DNA of 64,000 bases. Origin: Pontibacter ruber (GTDB lineage Bacteria; Bacteroidota; Bacteroidia; Cytophagales; Hymenobacteraceae). A program made the position numbers and the translations under genes. Below are positions 55,290-63,812 of this stretch, piece after piece. The stretch is from contig NZ_JALPRR010000001.1 in the NCBI RefSeq assembly GCF_023630205.1, positions 682,001 through 746,000 of the forward strand. The letters run 5' to 3'. Position 1 is the stretch's first letter. The number at the start of each line of letters is the position of its first letter. Under the pieces are notes generated by a model, which searched no databases, was not told the DNA's origin, and saw only the letters and a program-made list of their open reading frames with translations.

Positions 55290-55664
55290 TTAATAATATC
55301 CATTCGCACCACCATACTGCGAACTCATCATGGCCTGCACTTTCTGCGCCTCCTTAATATTATACTCAAAAGCCAGGCGCTTGTAGTTGATCAGGTCTAC
55401 GATCGTACCTACCAGGCAGAGGCCTCCGGTGAAGAAGTACAGTATACCCATTCCGATATGACCCAAGATAAACCGGTGAATGCCTGCTACTCCGAAGAAG
55501 CCGACAACGGCGGTGATCAGGACCAGCAGCGGCTCGCGACGACGGGAACGGTAAATTGATACGAACTGCTGTGCCTGGTTGTCAGACATGTGGTTGACAA
55601 TGCCCTGCACAAAGGCCATCTCTTCGGGATCGAGCTCCGGCATATGGTGTAAAATATTAGCCAT
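55290..55664 (-). CDS. TM2-domain membrane protein
   Basis: A 124-residue inner-membrane protein. A helical N-terminal part (1-45) precedes the TM2 domain: two helices (about 47-62 and 70-90) with the linker GVAGIHRFILGHIGMGILYF and the basic end LINYKRLAFEYN. The molecular role of TM2 proteins is not defined in bacteria. Its start overlaps the end of the DUF2752 gene by 8 bases, so the two are translationally coupled. Confidence 0.9.
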   Translation of the reverse strand: MANILHHMPELDPEEMAFVQGIVNHMSDNQAQQFVSIYRSRRREPLLVLITAVVGFFGVAGIHRFILGHIGMGILYFFTGGLCLVGTIVDLINYKRLAFEYNIKEAQKVQAMMSSQYGGANGYY

Positions 55665-55986
55665 GGTAAGTATGGGTTAGATGAAATTTTTTCAAAAGCA
55701 AATAGTGTCGCACCAGCGCGAACACCCTGTAAGCAAGTATAAACAGAGCAGGCAGCCCCAGCGGATGCGCTTCCCAGGAGGCCTGCCATTCTCCTCTGAA
55801 CAAATAAGCAATGCTGTGCCCCAGGCCGCACCCCGGGCACCCTCCTTCAAGCACCCAGCTAAAAGCACACAGGCTAAACAGGTGCCCGTCTGCAGGCTCT
55901 AACAGCGCCAGCAAACCTACTCCCGCTATCCAGCAAACAGCCTCTAACAGGTTGACCTTCAGGGCTATATGCAACTTTTGTAGCAC
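55657..55986 (-). CDS. DUF2752 membrane protein
   Basis: A 109-residue protein with two or three membrane helices and the DUF2752 signature GGCPGCGLGHSIAYLFRGEW (about 48-67). The family has no known biochemical function but often pairs with TM2 proteins, as here. It is the upstream partner of the 8-base overlap. Confidence 0.88.
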   Translation of the reverse strand: MLQKLHIALKVNLLEAVCWIAGVGLLALLEPADGHLFSLCAFSWVLEGGCPGCGLGHSIAYLFRGEWQASWEAHPLGLPALFILAYRVFALVRHYLLLKKFHLTHTYHG

Positions 55987-56082
55987 AGGTATTTGTATAA
56001 GGCATTATCTAACTTATCAGAACAGGCGTCGCACCTATTAGCAAGGTATAATTTATACTATAAATATGACAAAAATAAATAT

Positions 56083-56563
56083 ATGAAACAACTATACCCT
56101 TTTATACTTTCTGGCTTGCTCCTGCTTAGTAGCTGTTACCGTACCCTCTCGTCTGAGGGAGGCGGACAGGGCTATGTGCGGAAAGACAATTTGCCCGTGA
56201 ACCCTGCGGATGTGACACTGCCTCCGGGCTATACCCTGGAACCTGTGGCAACCGGGTTAACTTACCTTACCGATGTGGCATTTGACGCCCAGAGACACCT
56301 GCACGTAATTGAGGTCGGCTATTCGTATGGCGAAGAGTTCCTGGAGCCAAGGCTGCTACGCGTAGAGGCCGGCGGCGAATCAAGGCCTGGCTCCTGCTAT
56401 AAACGACAAGCTGGTGCCGGATTTTGTTATCCGTTTTCAGGTCAGGAACGAGCTCGGTGCCATGCCGGCATTCAAAGAAGAAACCATCCCGGATGACAAG
56501 CTCGACGACCTGATGGCCTACATCAAACAGCAGCGCAAAGACAAACCCGAGACGGCACCCTAA
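56083..56563 (+). pseudogene. Remnant of a PQQ-dependent sugar dehydrogenase / cytochrome c gene
   Basis: The intact start encodes a lipoprotein signal (MKQLYPFILSGLLLLSSC) and about 75 residues like the front of a PQQ-dependent, propeller-type dehydrogenase (LPPGYTLEPVATGLTYLTDV). Near 56380 the likeness stops. In the next frame (+1) the sequence INDKLVPDFVIRFQV, then LGAMPAFKEETIPDDKLDDL, is the end of a c-type cytochrome domain, with stop at 56561. The middle, including the heme-binding CXXCH and most of the propeller, is missing. The simplest reading is a large internal, frame-breaking deletion of a former fusion gene. Confidence 0.75.
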
Positions 56564-56624
56564 GCAGGCAACGACTCTGCTGGCTGCCGTATACTTAGGT
56601 ATAGAACTATAAAAGCCTGAAACT

Positions 56625-56828
56625 ATGGAATGCAATGTTGGATTAGTAGAACAGAAAGCACGCGTACTCGGCGGCCTCGCCCTGATCGGTATTGGTGCAT
56701 ACTATAATATAAAGCCGCTGGCTGCCTTGGGCATCATCCCGATCGTAACCGGCATGCTGCGTTACTGCCCGCTAAACCAAGCCATCGGCTACAACGGCTG
56801 CACCGACCTGAAAAGCCCCAGACCCTAA
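56625..56828 (+). CDS. DUF2892 (YgaP-like) small membrane protein
   Basis: A 67-residue inner-membrane protein. Start MECNVGLVEQKARVLGGLAL, helix pair about 14-45, and the end RYCPLNQAIGYNGC match the DUF2892 family (NVG...R...G...P...CPL...G.NTC). The family is often linked to rhodanese and sulfur metabolism, but no such gene is near. It lies 45 bases before a CBS-domain transporter gene. Confidence 0.85.
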   Translation: MECNVGLVEQKARVLGGLALIGIGAYYNIKPLAALGIIPIVTGMLRYCPLNQAIGYNGCTDLKSPRP

Positions 56829-56873
56829 GCCAACAAGTAAGGCGGTAGCTTTTGCAGCACCGTAAATACAAGT

Positions 56874-58178
56874 ATGGAATTTCTTGTCATACTTATACTG
56901 GCCCTGATCAATGGCTTTTTTGCGTTGTCGGAGATCGCGTTGGTATCTGTGAAGCGGACGCACATAGAGCAGAAGGCACACAAAGGAAGCCGGAATGCCA
57001 AAGTTGTGTTGCAGCTCCTGCGGAACCCGGCAAAATTTCTGTCTGCAGTGCAGGTGGGTATCACGCTGATCGGCATCATTGCCGGTGCTTACGGCGGCAC
57101 CACCCTCGCAGGCAGCCTTACGCCACTTGTTGCCTCTGTCGGTGCGCTGACCCCTTACGCCCCACAAATATCCTTTGCCCTGATCGTATTCCTGATCACC
57201 TATTTCACCATTGTGGTGGGTGAGCTTATACCTAAAACCATCGCCCTGCATAATGCAGAGCGCATCGTTTTGCTGGTAGCCCCTGTTGTGCACTTTTTTA
57301 CCAAGGCTGCCTACCCGCTCGTTAAACTACTATCCGGCTCCACCAACCTGATCCTGCACCTGCTGCATATACCACAGAAAAGGGATACGGCCTCCCTTAC
57401 CGAAGAAGAACTGCGTTACCTGATAAAAGTGGCCGGCAAGGAAGGCGTGCTGGAGAAAGAGGAGCAGCAGATCCACGACAACATCTTTTACCTGTACGAG
57501 CAGCGCAACCGCAGCCTGATGACCTACCGCACAGAAGTAGAATGGATAGACCTCAACTGTTCCCCTGAAACCATCCACCAGCTGATTGTAAAAAGCTCGC
57601 ATTCCAAATTCCCGGTCTGTCAGGGAAATATGGATAACGTGATCGGCATACTGGCTGTAAAAGATTACCTGGAGCACCTGAACAGGCCAGACGAACCTCT
57701 TACCCGAATCATAAAGCCACCCTTGTTTGTGTCGGAACTGATGATCGCCATGAACACCCTGAAGATGTTCCGGAAAAAGAAACAGTACATGGGTATTGTG
57801 GTGAATGAGTTTGGAGACGTGGAAGGCATCATCACCCTGCACGACATCATGGAGGCCATTGTAGGTGAACTGCCGGATGTAGGCGAAGTAAGCGAGCCTG
57901 AAATTTTCAGGCGGGACGATGGCTCTTACCTCGTCAGCGGCTCCATCCTTATCCGCTTCCTGAACCAGGCGGTAGGCAATGAGCTGATACCCGACCTGCC
58001 CGAGCGCTACTCCACTTTAGGCGGTTTTATACTTTACACCCTTGCCCGCATACCCGGAATCGGCGACAAGATCCGCATTCAGAATTACCAGCTGGAAGTG
58101 CTCGACATGGACGGCAGCCGTATAGACAAGGTGCTGCTGAAGGAGGTAGAGCCGGTAAGTTTGCAGGAGCCCAAATAG
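56874..58178 (+). CDS. CNNM/CorC-type membrane protein (hemolysin-family, DUF21-CBS-CorC_HlyC)
   Basis: A 434-residue inner-membrane protein. It has the DUF21 membrane domain (four helices within about 1-160), two CBS domains (about 205-330; TYRTEVEWIDL, GIVVNEFGDVEGIITLHDIMEAIVGEL) and a C-terminal CorC_HlyC domain (RRDDGSYLVSGSILIRFLNQ). The family is implicated in magnesium/cobalt efflux or magnesium homeostasis. The name hemolysin is historical. It has its own ATG preceded by no strong Shine-Dalgarno, as usual in this phylum. Confidence 0.92.
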   Translation: MEFLVILILALINGFFALSEIALVSVKRTHIEQKAHKGSRNAKVVLQLLRNPAKFLSAVQVGITLIGIIAGAYGGTTLAGSLTPLVASVGALTPYAPQISFALIVFLITYFTIVVGELIPKTIALHNAERIVLLVAPVVHFFTKAAYPLVKLLSGSTNLILHLLHIPQKRDTASLTEEELRYLIKVAGKEGVLEKEEQQIHDNIFYLYEQRNRSLMTYRTEVEWIDLNCSPETIHQLIVKSSHSKFPVCQGNMDNVIGILAVKDYLEHLNRPDEPLTRIIKPPLFVSELMIAMNTLKMFRKKKQYMGIVVNEFGDVEGIITLHDIMEAIVGELPDVGEVSEPEIFRRDDGSYLVSGSILIRFLNQAVGNELIPDLPERYSTLGGFILYTLARIPGIGDKIRIQNYQLEVLDMDGSRIDKVLLKEVEPVSLQEPK

Positions 58179-58280
58179 GAAGCCTGATGGAGAACATAAT
58201 ATAGTAAATAAAGTATATTTTATTTTACTATTCACCTGCAGGTCTGTATCTTCACCTTAAAAAACAAACAACTGATTTAC

Positions 58281-58958
58281 ATGCGGATCATCTACACACT
58301 CCTGCTTTTACTGATCACCTGTTATGGCGCTGCAGCTCAGGGCAACAATCAAACGGAGCCTAAGACCAAAGAAGTTACAGAGACACTCAAGCATTACAAC
58401 CAGCGCTATCACGTACTGCAGGATAATCCAAAACTAAAACATGGTCCGTTTACAATGGGCGCCGCTGGCTGGAGAAGCGAAGGCCAGTATGAAATGGGGA
58501 AAAGAAGCGGCCTCTGGTCGTTCTACGGCTGGAGAGATAAGCTTGAATACAAGTTTGATTTCACCACCAATCAAGAGGTTTTTGCAGACAGGAAAAGTGA
58601 CACGATCCGGAACGAAGTGAAGGTTTACCAGCATGGTGAACTGGTAAAGACAAAGGTAGGAAACCGGCCCTTCTACTTTGGCGGTGATAGCCGTATGTTC
58701 TTTTTCCTGGGTAAAAATATTCGATATCCGATTGCAGCCCAACGTGCCCGGGTAGAAGGTGTTGCCGTCATTAGTTTAGACATAGACGAAGATGGAAAAG
58801 CCAGCAACCATGAGGTGGTAAAAAAAGTAGGTTATGGAATTGATGAGGAGGCATTACGTGCCATAAGTCTGTTGCCAAACGAGTGGGTGCCTGCCATGAT
58901 CGATGGCAAGCCCGTTAAGAGCAGGCATTATGTACCTATAAAATTTACCATACACTAA
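58281..58958 (+). CDS. TonB C-terminal domain protein, exported
   Basis: A 225-residue protein with a signal peptide (cut after AAAQ). The middle resembles MORN/YwqK-like repeats (GPFTMGAAGWRSEGQYEMGK, about 54-73). The end is a TonB-C domain (about 155-225; RVEGVAVISLDIDEDGKASN ... PVKSRHYVPIKFTI). There is no membrane anchor at the front apart from the signal, so it is not a classical TonB and probably acts in the periplasm with unknown partners. Confidence 0.85.
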   Translation: MRIIYTLLLLLITCYGAAAQGNNQTEPKTKEVTETLKHYNQRYHVLQDNPKLKHGPFTMGAAGWRSEGQYEMGKRSGLWSFYGWRDKLEYKFDFTTNQEVFADRKSDTIRNEVKVYQHGELVKTKVGNRPFYFGGDSRMFFFLGKNIRYPIAAQRARVEGVAVISLDIDEDGKASNHEVVKKVGYGIDEEALRAISLLPNEWVPAMIDGKPVKSRHYVPIKFTIH

Positions 58959-58976
58959 CAGCCCAAACACCAAGCT

Positions 58977-59510
58977 ATGCGCAAGATCGTACTCTACATT
59001 GCCGCCAGCCTCGACGGCTACATTGCCCGCCCCGATGGCAACATCGACTGGCTCACCGATAAAAAGTATACCATCCCTGACGAAGACTTCGGCTACTCCG
59101 CCTTCCTGCAAACCATCGACACCACGCTGATGGGCCACAGCACCTACAAAGAAGTGATGGGCTTCGATATGCCTTTCCCCTACCCTGATTTGAAGAACTA
59201 TGTTTTCAGCCGCTCAGCGCATGAGGACACGGAATATGTATCGTTTGTGAAGGATAACCCGGTGGAGTTTATCGAAAAGCTGAAAGAGCAGGACGGGAAG
59301 GATATCTGGCTGATTGGCGGCGGGCAACTCAACTCGCTGGTGCTGAACGCCGGCCTCCTCGACGAGATCATCCTGACTTACATCCCGATTATACTGGGCA
59401 AGGGCATCAAGCTTTTCTCAGAAGACGCCAACGAGCATAAACTAAAGCTAAAACCTACCGAAGGAAACCAGTACCGGAATGGCTTTGTGCAGCTGAAGTA
59501 TAGTTGTTAG
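58977..59510 (+). CDS. Dihydrofolate-reductase-like (RibD C-terminal) protein
   Basis: A 177-residue soluble NADPH-binding reductase-like protein. The start VLYIAASLDGYIARPDGNIDW is the family's hallmark. Further on are TTLMGHSTYKEVMGF and DIWLIGGGQLNSLVLNAGLLDE, and the end is LGKGIKLF. Members are related to riboflavin-synthesis RibD and to DHFR, but the substrate of this subgroup is unknown. It starts 18 bases after the TonB-C gene. Confidence 0.92.
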   Translation: MRKIVLYIAASLDGYIARPDGNIDWLTDKKYTIPDEDFGYSAFLQTIDTTLMGHSTYKEVMGFDMPFPYPDLKNYVFSRSAHEDTEYVSFVKDNPVEFIEKLKEQDGKDIWLIGGGQLNSLVLNAGLLDEIILTYIPIILGKGIKLFSEDANEHKLKLKPTEGNQYRNGFVQLKYSC

Positions 59511-59615
59511 CAGGAAGCAGCAGTATGCAGTGAGAATTTTTGAAGTATAGCTACAGGATATTAGTTTTTATCTATATATTAACAGGATAATACAGAACTA
59601 ACATTCCTTATTGCT

Positions 59616-60830
59616 ATGAAAACCTTCCTTCTTTCCGCTATACTTGCGCTGAGCACCGCCTTTACCCTGAAAGCCCAGCAGCTGCCGGCAGAAGCAACCG
59701 TTGGTCAAGCCACCCCGGATTTTAAGCTGCAGAAGATCTACAACCATACGCAGAAAACAGCTACGCTGAAAGATTTCCGCGACAAGCTGGTTATACTTGA
59801 TTTCTGGGCTACCTGGTGCGCGCCCTGCATCGAAAGTTTTCCCAAAAACGCAGAACTGCAGCAGCACTTCGGCAACAAGATTCAGTTCTTAGCCATTACC
59901 GATGAGCCGGCAAAACGCATCGACAAGTTCCTGGAGAAGCGCCCGGTCAACATCCCTGTTGTGCTGGATGAGGAAAGAGTGATCAACAACTTCTTTAAAC
60001 ACCGCAGCAAACCACATTATGCCGTGCTGGATGGCAATGGTGTGGTGCTGGCGATCACGGAAGAAAAGTACATCACGAAAGCCAATATAGAAAAAATGCT
60101 GGCCGGGGAGCCCGCAAACCTGCCGGTGAAAAAGGACATGATGGAGTTTGATGCGTCAAAGCCTCTTGCGGCAATGGCTGATCAGTCTCTGTTCCAATCT
60201 ATACTGTTGCCGTACCAGCAAGGTGCCCCTTCAGGGGGAAGAACCCCTACATCTGGCCCCTTTGCAAACCGCAGAATCATGTTATCTAACCTTGATCCTA
60301 TAACCATGCTGCAAACAGCGTATCAGTGGAGCCCTATTAGAATAGATGTGCAGGTGCAGAAGGAAGACAAGTATGATATCGATAATGAAAGTAACCGCTA
60401 TACGTACGAACTGATCGTGCCGGCAGAAGCGGCTGGCCGGAAGTATAAGATCATGCAGCAGGATCTTTCCCGGTATTTTGGTCTCACAGCCAATGTAGAA
60501 AAAAGAACTACCGATGTGCTGTTGCTTACGCAGAGCAAGAAATCTAAATTAAAGCCAAGCATTTTAACTGCAGAAAGTGATTTTACCTATGGAGGCAGAG
60601 GACTAACAATGGTAAATAACAGGATAGAGGAGGTAAGAATTTTCCTGGAAGAGCAGCTTCAGGCTGTAGTGGTAGACGAAACCGGATTAACACAAAAGTA
60701 TGACCTGCAGCTTACGTGGGTAAATGAGAACCCGGAGAACATCCACAAGGAGCTGGCAAAGTATGGTCTGAAGCTAACGCCTGCCAGGCGCGAGGTGGAT
60801 ATTCTGGTTATCCGGGATCAGGTACAATAA
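59616..60830 (+). CDS. TlpA-type thioredoxin fused to a DUF3738 domain
   Basis: A 404-residue exported protein. A signal peptide (cut after KAQ) is followed by an AhpC/TlpA thioredoxin domain (about 28-165) with the redox site FWATWCAPC. After a linker, residues about 225-404 are of the DUF3738 type (TIGR03435), for example YELIVPAEAAGRKYKIMQQD and the late DLQLTW. DUF3738 has no established function. The fusion suggests that it receives or senses a redox partner in the periplasm. No operon partner is evident. Confidence 0.88.
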   Translation: MKTFLLSAILALSTAFTLKAQQLPAEATVGQATPDFKLQKIYNHTQKTATLKDFRDKLVILDFWATWCAPCIESFPKNAELQQHFGNKIQFLAITDEPAKRIDKFLEKRPVNIPVVLDEERVINNFFKHRSKPHYAVLDGNGVVLAITEEKYITKANIEKMLAGEPANLPVKKDMMEFDASKPLAAMADQSLFQSILLPYQQGAPSGGRTPTSGPFANRRIMLSNLDPITMLQTAYQWSPIRIDVQVQKEDKYDIDNESNRYTYELIVPAEAAGRKYKIMQQDLSRYFGLTANVEKRTTDVLLLTQSKKSKLKPSILTAESDFTYGGRGLTMVNNRIEEVRIFLEEQLQAVVVDETGLTQKYDLQLTWVNENPENIHKELAKYGLKLTPARREVDILVIRDQVQ

Positions 60831-60861
60831 CGTGGGCTTGGTGTTCTGAAAAGGATCTGAG

Positions 60862-61101
60862 TTATACTTCTGTGTTTCCTTCTTCTGGTGGTACCATGTC
60901 GGTTCTTTCAGCAGGCTCATTGGTGGGCTCAACCGGATGATGCAGCTGTTTCTCGTGCTCTATTCTGTCCTCCTCCATCAGGGGCTCGTTCACTGTGTCT
61001 GTAAACTGGTGGGTAAACTCCAGGCTTTCGTCCGCTGATCGCTGGCTATAGTTCCAGGTATCAGAAATTGCACCTGTTGAAGGTCTCCTGTGTCGTCTCA
61101 T
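60862..61101 (-). CDS. Small acidic hydrophilic protein
   Basis: A 79-residue protein rich in Glu, His, Thr and Pro, with no membrane segment or family match. An unusual feature for this phylum is a good ribosome-binding stretch, GAAAGGAGCGTGTGAAATG, on the minus strand, which fixes the start. Like the products at 5502-6530 and 12977 it is probably disordered and may be a stress protein (inference). It stands alone. Confidence 0.65.
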   Translation of the reverse strand: MRRHRRPSTGAISDTWNYSQRSADESLEFTHQFTDTVNEPLMEEDRIEHEKQLHHPVEPTNEPAERTDMVPPEEGNTEV

Positions 61102-61433
61102 TTCACACGCTCCTTTCTTAAATAAATTGATACTAAACCAATCGATACTCTTTAAATAAGTTAAAAATTTAAAGTATATCTACAATTTAGTATACGCAAA
61201 TAGCATACAAATGTGCCTTAACAGCCCAGCTATTTAGTGAAGAAGCATTGCACATATTTTGCCTGATAATCAACATCCTAAAGAAGGAGAGTACAGCGTC
61301 GGAGGACGCCGAAGGACCGGGCAATATTGCCAGGCATAAACGTCAGCATACTTCCGGCAATAATTGTAAAACACCAGGGCCGGCACAGAGGTAAATCTGT
61401 GCCGGCCCTGGTGTTTTACAATTATAAATCCTG
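61102..61433. other. Intergenic region upstream of the acidic protein gene
   Basis: No gene. It holds AT-rich DNA with AAGTATA words, a GC-rich piece GCGTCGGAGGACGCCGAAGG near 61290 that resembles other dispersed spacer repeats, and the helicase terminator (61361-61424). Confidence 0.5.
61361..61424 (-). terminator. Exceptionally long perfect terminator of the DEAD-box gene
   Basis: A 29-bp perfect stem (61361-61389 / 61396-61424) with loop GGTAAA. The GC-rich core CCAGGGCCGGCACAGA sits between A/T flanks. It lies 10 bases after the stop codon. Confidence 0.9.
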
Positions 61434-62699
61434 TTACTTCTTTTTCTTGGCTTTGGAGCTGGCCTTTTTGCTCTTGGCTGCCTTGGCTTTTGACTCCGCC
61501 TCCTCGGCTTCTTTCATCAATGCTTTCCAGTCATACTTGGCGTCGGCGCTGAAGTCGATGGTAGCTTCGTAGTCCTCTTTATCCACCTCCAGCACCTTAA
61601 TGTCTTTGGTCAGGTAGGTCTGTATTTCGTCGAGTATCGGTTTTTCTTCCGGCGCACAAAACGACACGGCTATACCTTTTGCTGTGCCACGGCCCGTACG
61701 GCCTACGCGGTGCACATAATTTTCCGGCTGCTCCGGCAGGTCGTAATTCACTACATAATCCACGTTCGGGATGTCGATGCCACGGGCACTCACATCGGTT
61801 GCGATCAGCAGTTTCACATCGCCTTTCTTGAACTGCTTCATCGCGTCCAGGCGGTCTTTCTGCTCTTTGCCCCCGTGTATGGCCATCGCCTGAATGCCGA
61901 CACGCTCCATAGCTTTTACCACACGCTCGGCACGCACCTGCGTACGCACAAAGGCCAGTATCTTCTTCTCCGGGTTCTCCTTCACCACGCGCTCCAGGAA
62001 AAAGCGCTTATCGTCCATGTCCACGTACATCACCGAGTGGTCTACGTTCTTAGATACAGGGTCTTTTGGCGAGATCTGGATGCGCACCGGTTTGTTCACC
62101 AGCGAGTACGCCAGATCCTTGATCTTTTCGTCTATGGTTGCCGAGAAGAACAGCGTCTGGCGCTGGCGGGGCAGTTTGGTGATCAGTTGGCGGATGTCGT
62201 GGATAAAGCCCAGGTCCAGCATGTGGTCGGCCTCGTCCAGCACCAGCACTTCTACGCGGTGCAGTTTGATGTAGCCCTGGCTTACCAGGTCAAACAGCCG
62301 GCCCGGGGTGGCTACCAGCACATCGATGCCATCTTCCAGTTTGGCGATCTGCGGGCCCTGCTCCACACCACCAAATACACAAAAGGTTTTCACGCGGGTG
62401 CCGCGGCCAATCTCGTTGAATACTTCTGTTATCTGCAGTGCCAGCTCACGCGTTGGCACCATTACTACGCATTTGATGCCATCCTCCCGTTTCCTGTTTT
62501 TGCTGAACTGTAACCTGTCGAGCACCGGAATGGCAAAGGCTGCTGTTTTGCCGGTACCTGTCTGGGCAATGGCCAGCACATCTTCTCCCTTCATGATCGG
62601 CGGAATGGCTTTGAACTGGATATCGGTAGGTTTTTTGAAACCCAGTTTGTCCAGGCTTTTCTTGATCTCGTCGGATATGCGGTAATCTGCGAATTTCAT
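61434..62699 (-). CDS. DEAD-box ATP-dependent RNA helicase (RhlE-like)
   Basis: A 421-residue cytoplasmic RNA helicase. I start at MKFADYRISDEIKK. The frame's upstream ATG at 62759 adds 20 residues unlike the family. All motifs are present: Q motif GFKKPTDIQ, AQTGTGKT, PTRELA, TPGR, DEAD, SAT, and HRVGRTGRG. The end is a basic Lys/Ala tail (KSKKASSKAKKKK) that probably binds RNA. In this phylum such enzymes help ribosome assembly and cold adaptation. The specific RNA target is unknown. Confidence 0.96.
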   Translation of the reverse strand: MKFADYRISDEIKKSLDKLGFKKPTDIQFKAIPPIMKGEDVLAIAQTGTGKTAAFAIPVLDRLQFSKNRKREDGIKCVVMVPTRELALQITEVFNEIGRGTRVKTFCVFGGVEQGPQIAKLEDGIDVLVATPGRLFDLVSQGYIKLHRVEVLVLDEADHMLDLGFIHDIRQLITKLPRQRQTLFFSATIDEKIKDLAYSLVNKPVRIQISPKDPVSKNVDHSVMYVDMDDKRFFLERVVKENPEKKILAFVRTQVRAERVVKAMERVGIQAMAIHGGKEQKDRLDAMKQFKKGDVKLLIATDVSARGIDIPNVDYVVNYDLPEQPENYVHRVGRTGRGTAKGIAVSFCAPEEKPILDEIQTYLTKDIKVLEVDKEDYEATIDFSADAKYDWKALMKEAEEAESKAKAAKSKKASSKAKKKK

Positions 62700-63039
62700 G
62701 GTAATGCGGTTATACTTGCCTACTGCCTTTACTGTACGTAGTGCAGGCACGAAATGCAAAGGTAGCGTGAATTGTTTAATTGCTGCAGGATAATTAATAC
62801 AGGCTGTTTGTCAGTAGCCACATAACCCTCACCGCCTGCCCGTGCTTATAGAAGGCCTGGCAAGATTTATACTTTACTTCTCCCTCCATTAGGGTGGTTT
62901 CCGTCTCTCCTACTAATCCTCCTGAAAGGATTTTGCGGACCTGTAGCGTACGCTGGCTACCTATAGCTGCACTTCGGCGAAAAAAAGAGAGTAAAGCAAA
63001 CTTTTTTAATAGTAATGCTATTATAAACAAAAGCATGTA

Positions 63040-63047
63040 TAACTTTG
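63040..63047 (+). promoter_or_regulatory. -7 promoter element of the TetR gene
   Basis: TAACTTTG fits TAnnTTTG and lies 37 bases before the start codon. No TTG is seen at the -33 position. Confidence 0.5.
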
Positions 63048-63084
63048 TCATAAAACATCAGCAGAACAAACGACACCTAAAGTC

Positions 63085-63789
63085 ATGAACTATACCACAG
63101 CAGGCTCCAGTATAAAAATCAACCTGAACCACAAATCTTACCTCCGCGATCCGGAACAAACCGAGTTGGGGCGCAAGATTATCAAGGAGAGCATCATACT
63201 CATAGATGAGCTGGGCTTTGAGCAGTTCACCTTCAAAAAGCTGGCAGGCGTGATCGGCTCGACGGAGGCTTCTGTTTACCGCTATTTCGAGAACAAGCAC
63301 AAGCTGCTGGTATACCTGGTGTCGTGGTACTGGGCATGGCTATACTATGCTGTTACCTTCAGAACCAACAACCTGCCCGACCCAAGAGAGCGGCTTAACC
63401 ATGTAATCGATGTAATCACGAGCGCAAATGCTGACGACCCTACCACGCTGCACGTCAGCGAAAGCACCCTGCACCGCATCGTAATTGCAGAGTCGTCTAA
63501 AGTATACCTGACCAAAGAAGTGGACCTGGACAACAAAGAGGGCTACTTTCTGGAGTACAAACGCCTGTGCCGCCATATCGGGCAGATTATACTGGAAATA
63601 AACCCCAATTACCCTTACCCACACTCGCTTAGCAGCACGATGGTAGAGGCCGCGCACCAGCAGCAGTTTTTTGCGCAGCACCTGCCTTCGCTTACCGAGG
63701 TGCAGGGCGCCCAGCAGACAAACGCCGATACCACCCGCTTTCTGCGCCACCTCATCTTTGCCGCTATCGATAACAAAGTGCAGGCTTAA
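63085..63789 (+). CDS. TetR/AcrR-family transcriptional regulator
   Basis: A 234-residue DNA-binding regulator. After about 28 N-terminal residues the helix-turn-helix domain follows (about 29-75) with IIKESIILIDELGFEQFTFK and IGSTEASVYRYFENKHKLLV, typical of TetR. The rest is the ligand/dimer domain, with no recognisable ligand. It lies 23 bases before an ABC exporter gene on the same strand and probably controls it. Confidence 0.93.
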   Translation: MNYTTAGSSIKINLNHKSYLRDPEQTELGRKIIKESIILIDELGFEQFTFKKLAGVIGSTEASVYRYFENKHKLLVYLVSWYWAWLYYAVTFRTNNLPDPRERLNHVIDVITSANADDPTTLHVSESTLHRIVIAESSKVYLTKEVDLDNKEGYFLEYKRLCRHIGQIILEINPNYPYPHSLSSTMVEAAHQQQFFAQHLPSLTEVQGAQQTNADTTRFLRHLIFAAIDNKVQA

Positions 63790-63812
63790 CCATCACAACC
63801 AGAAAAGACATT

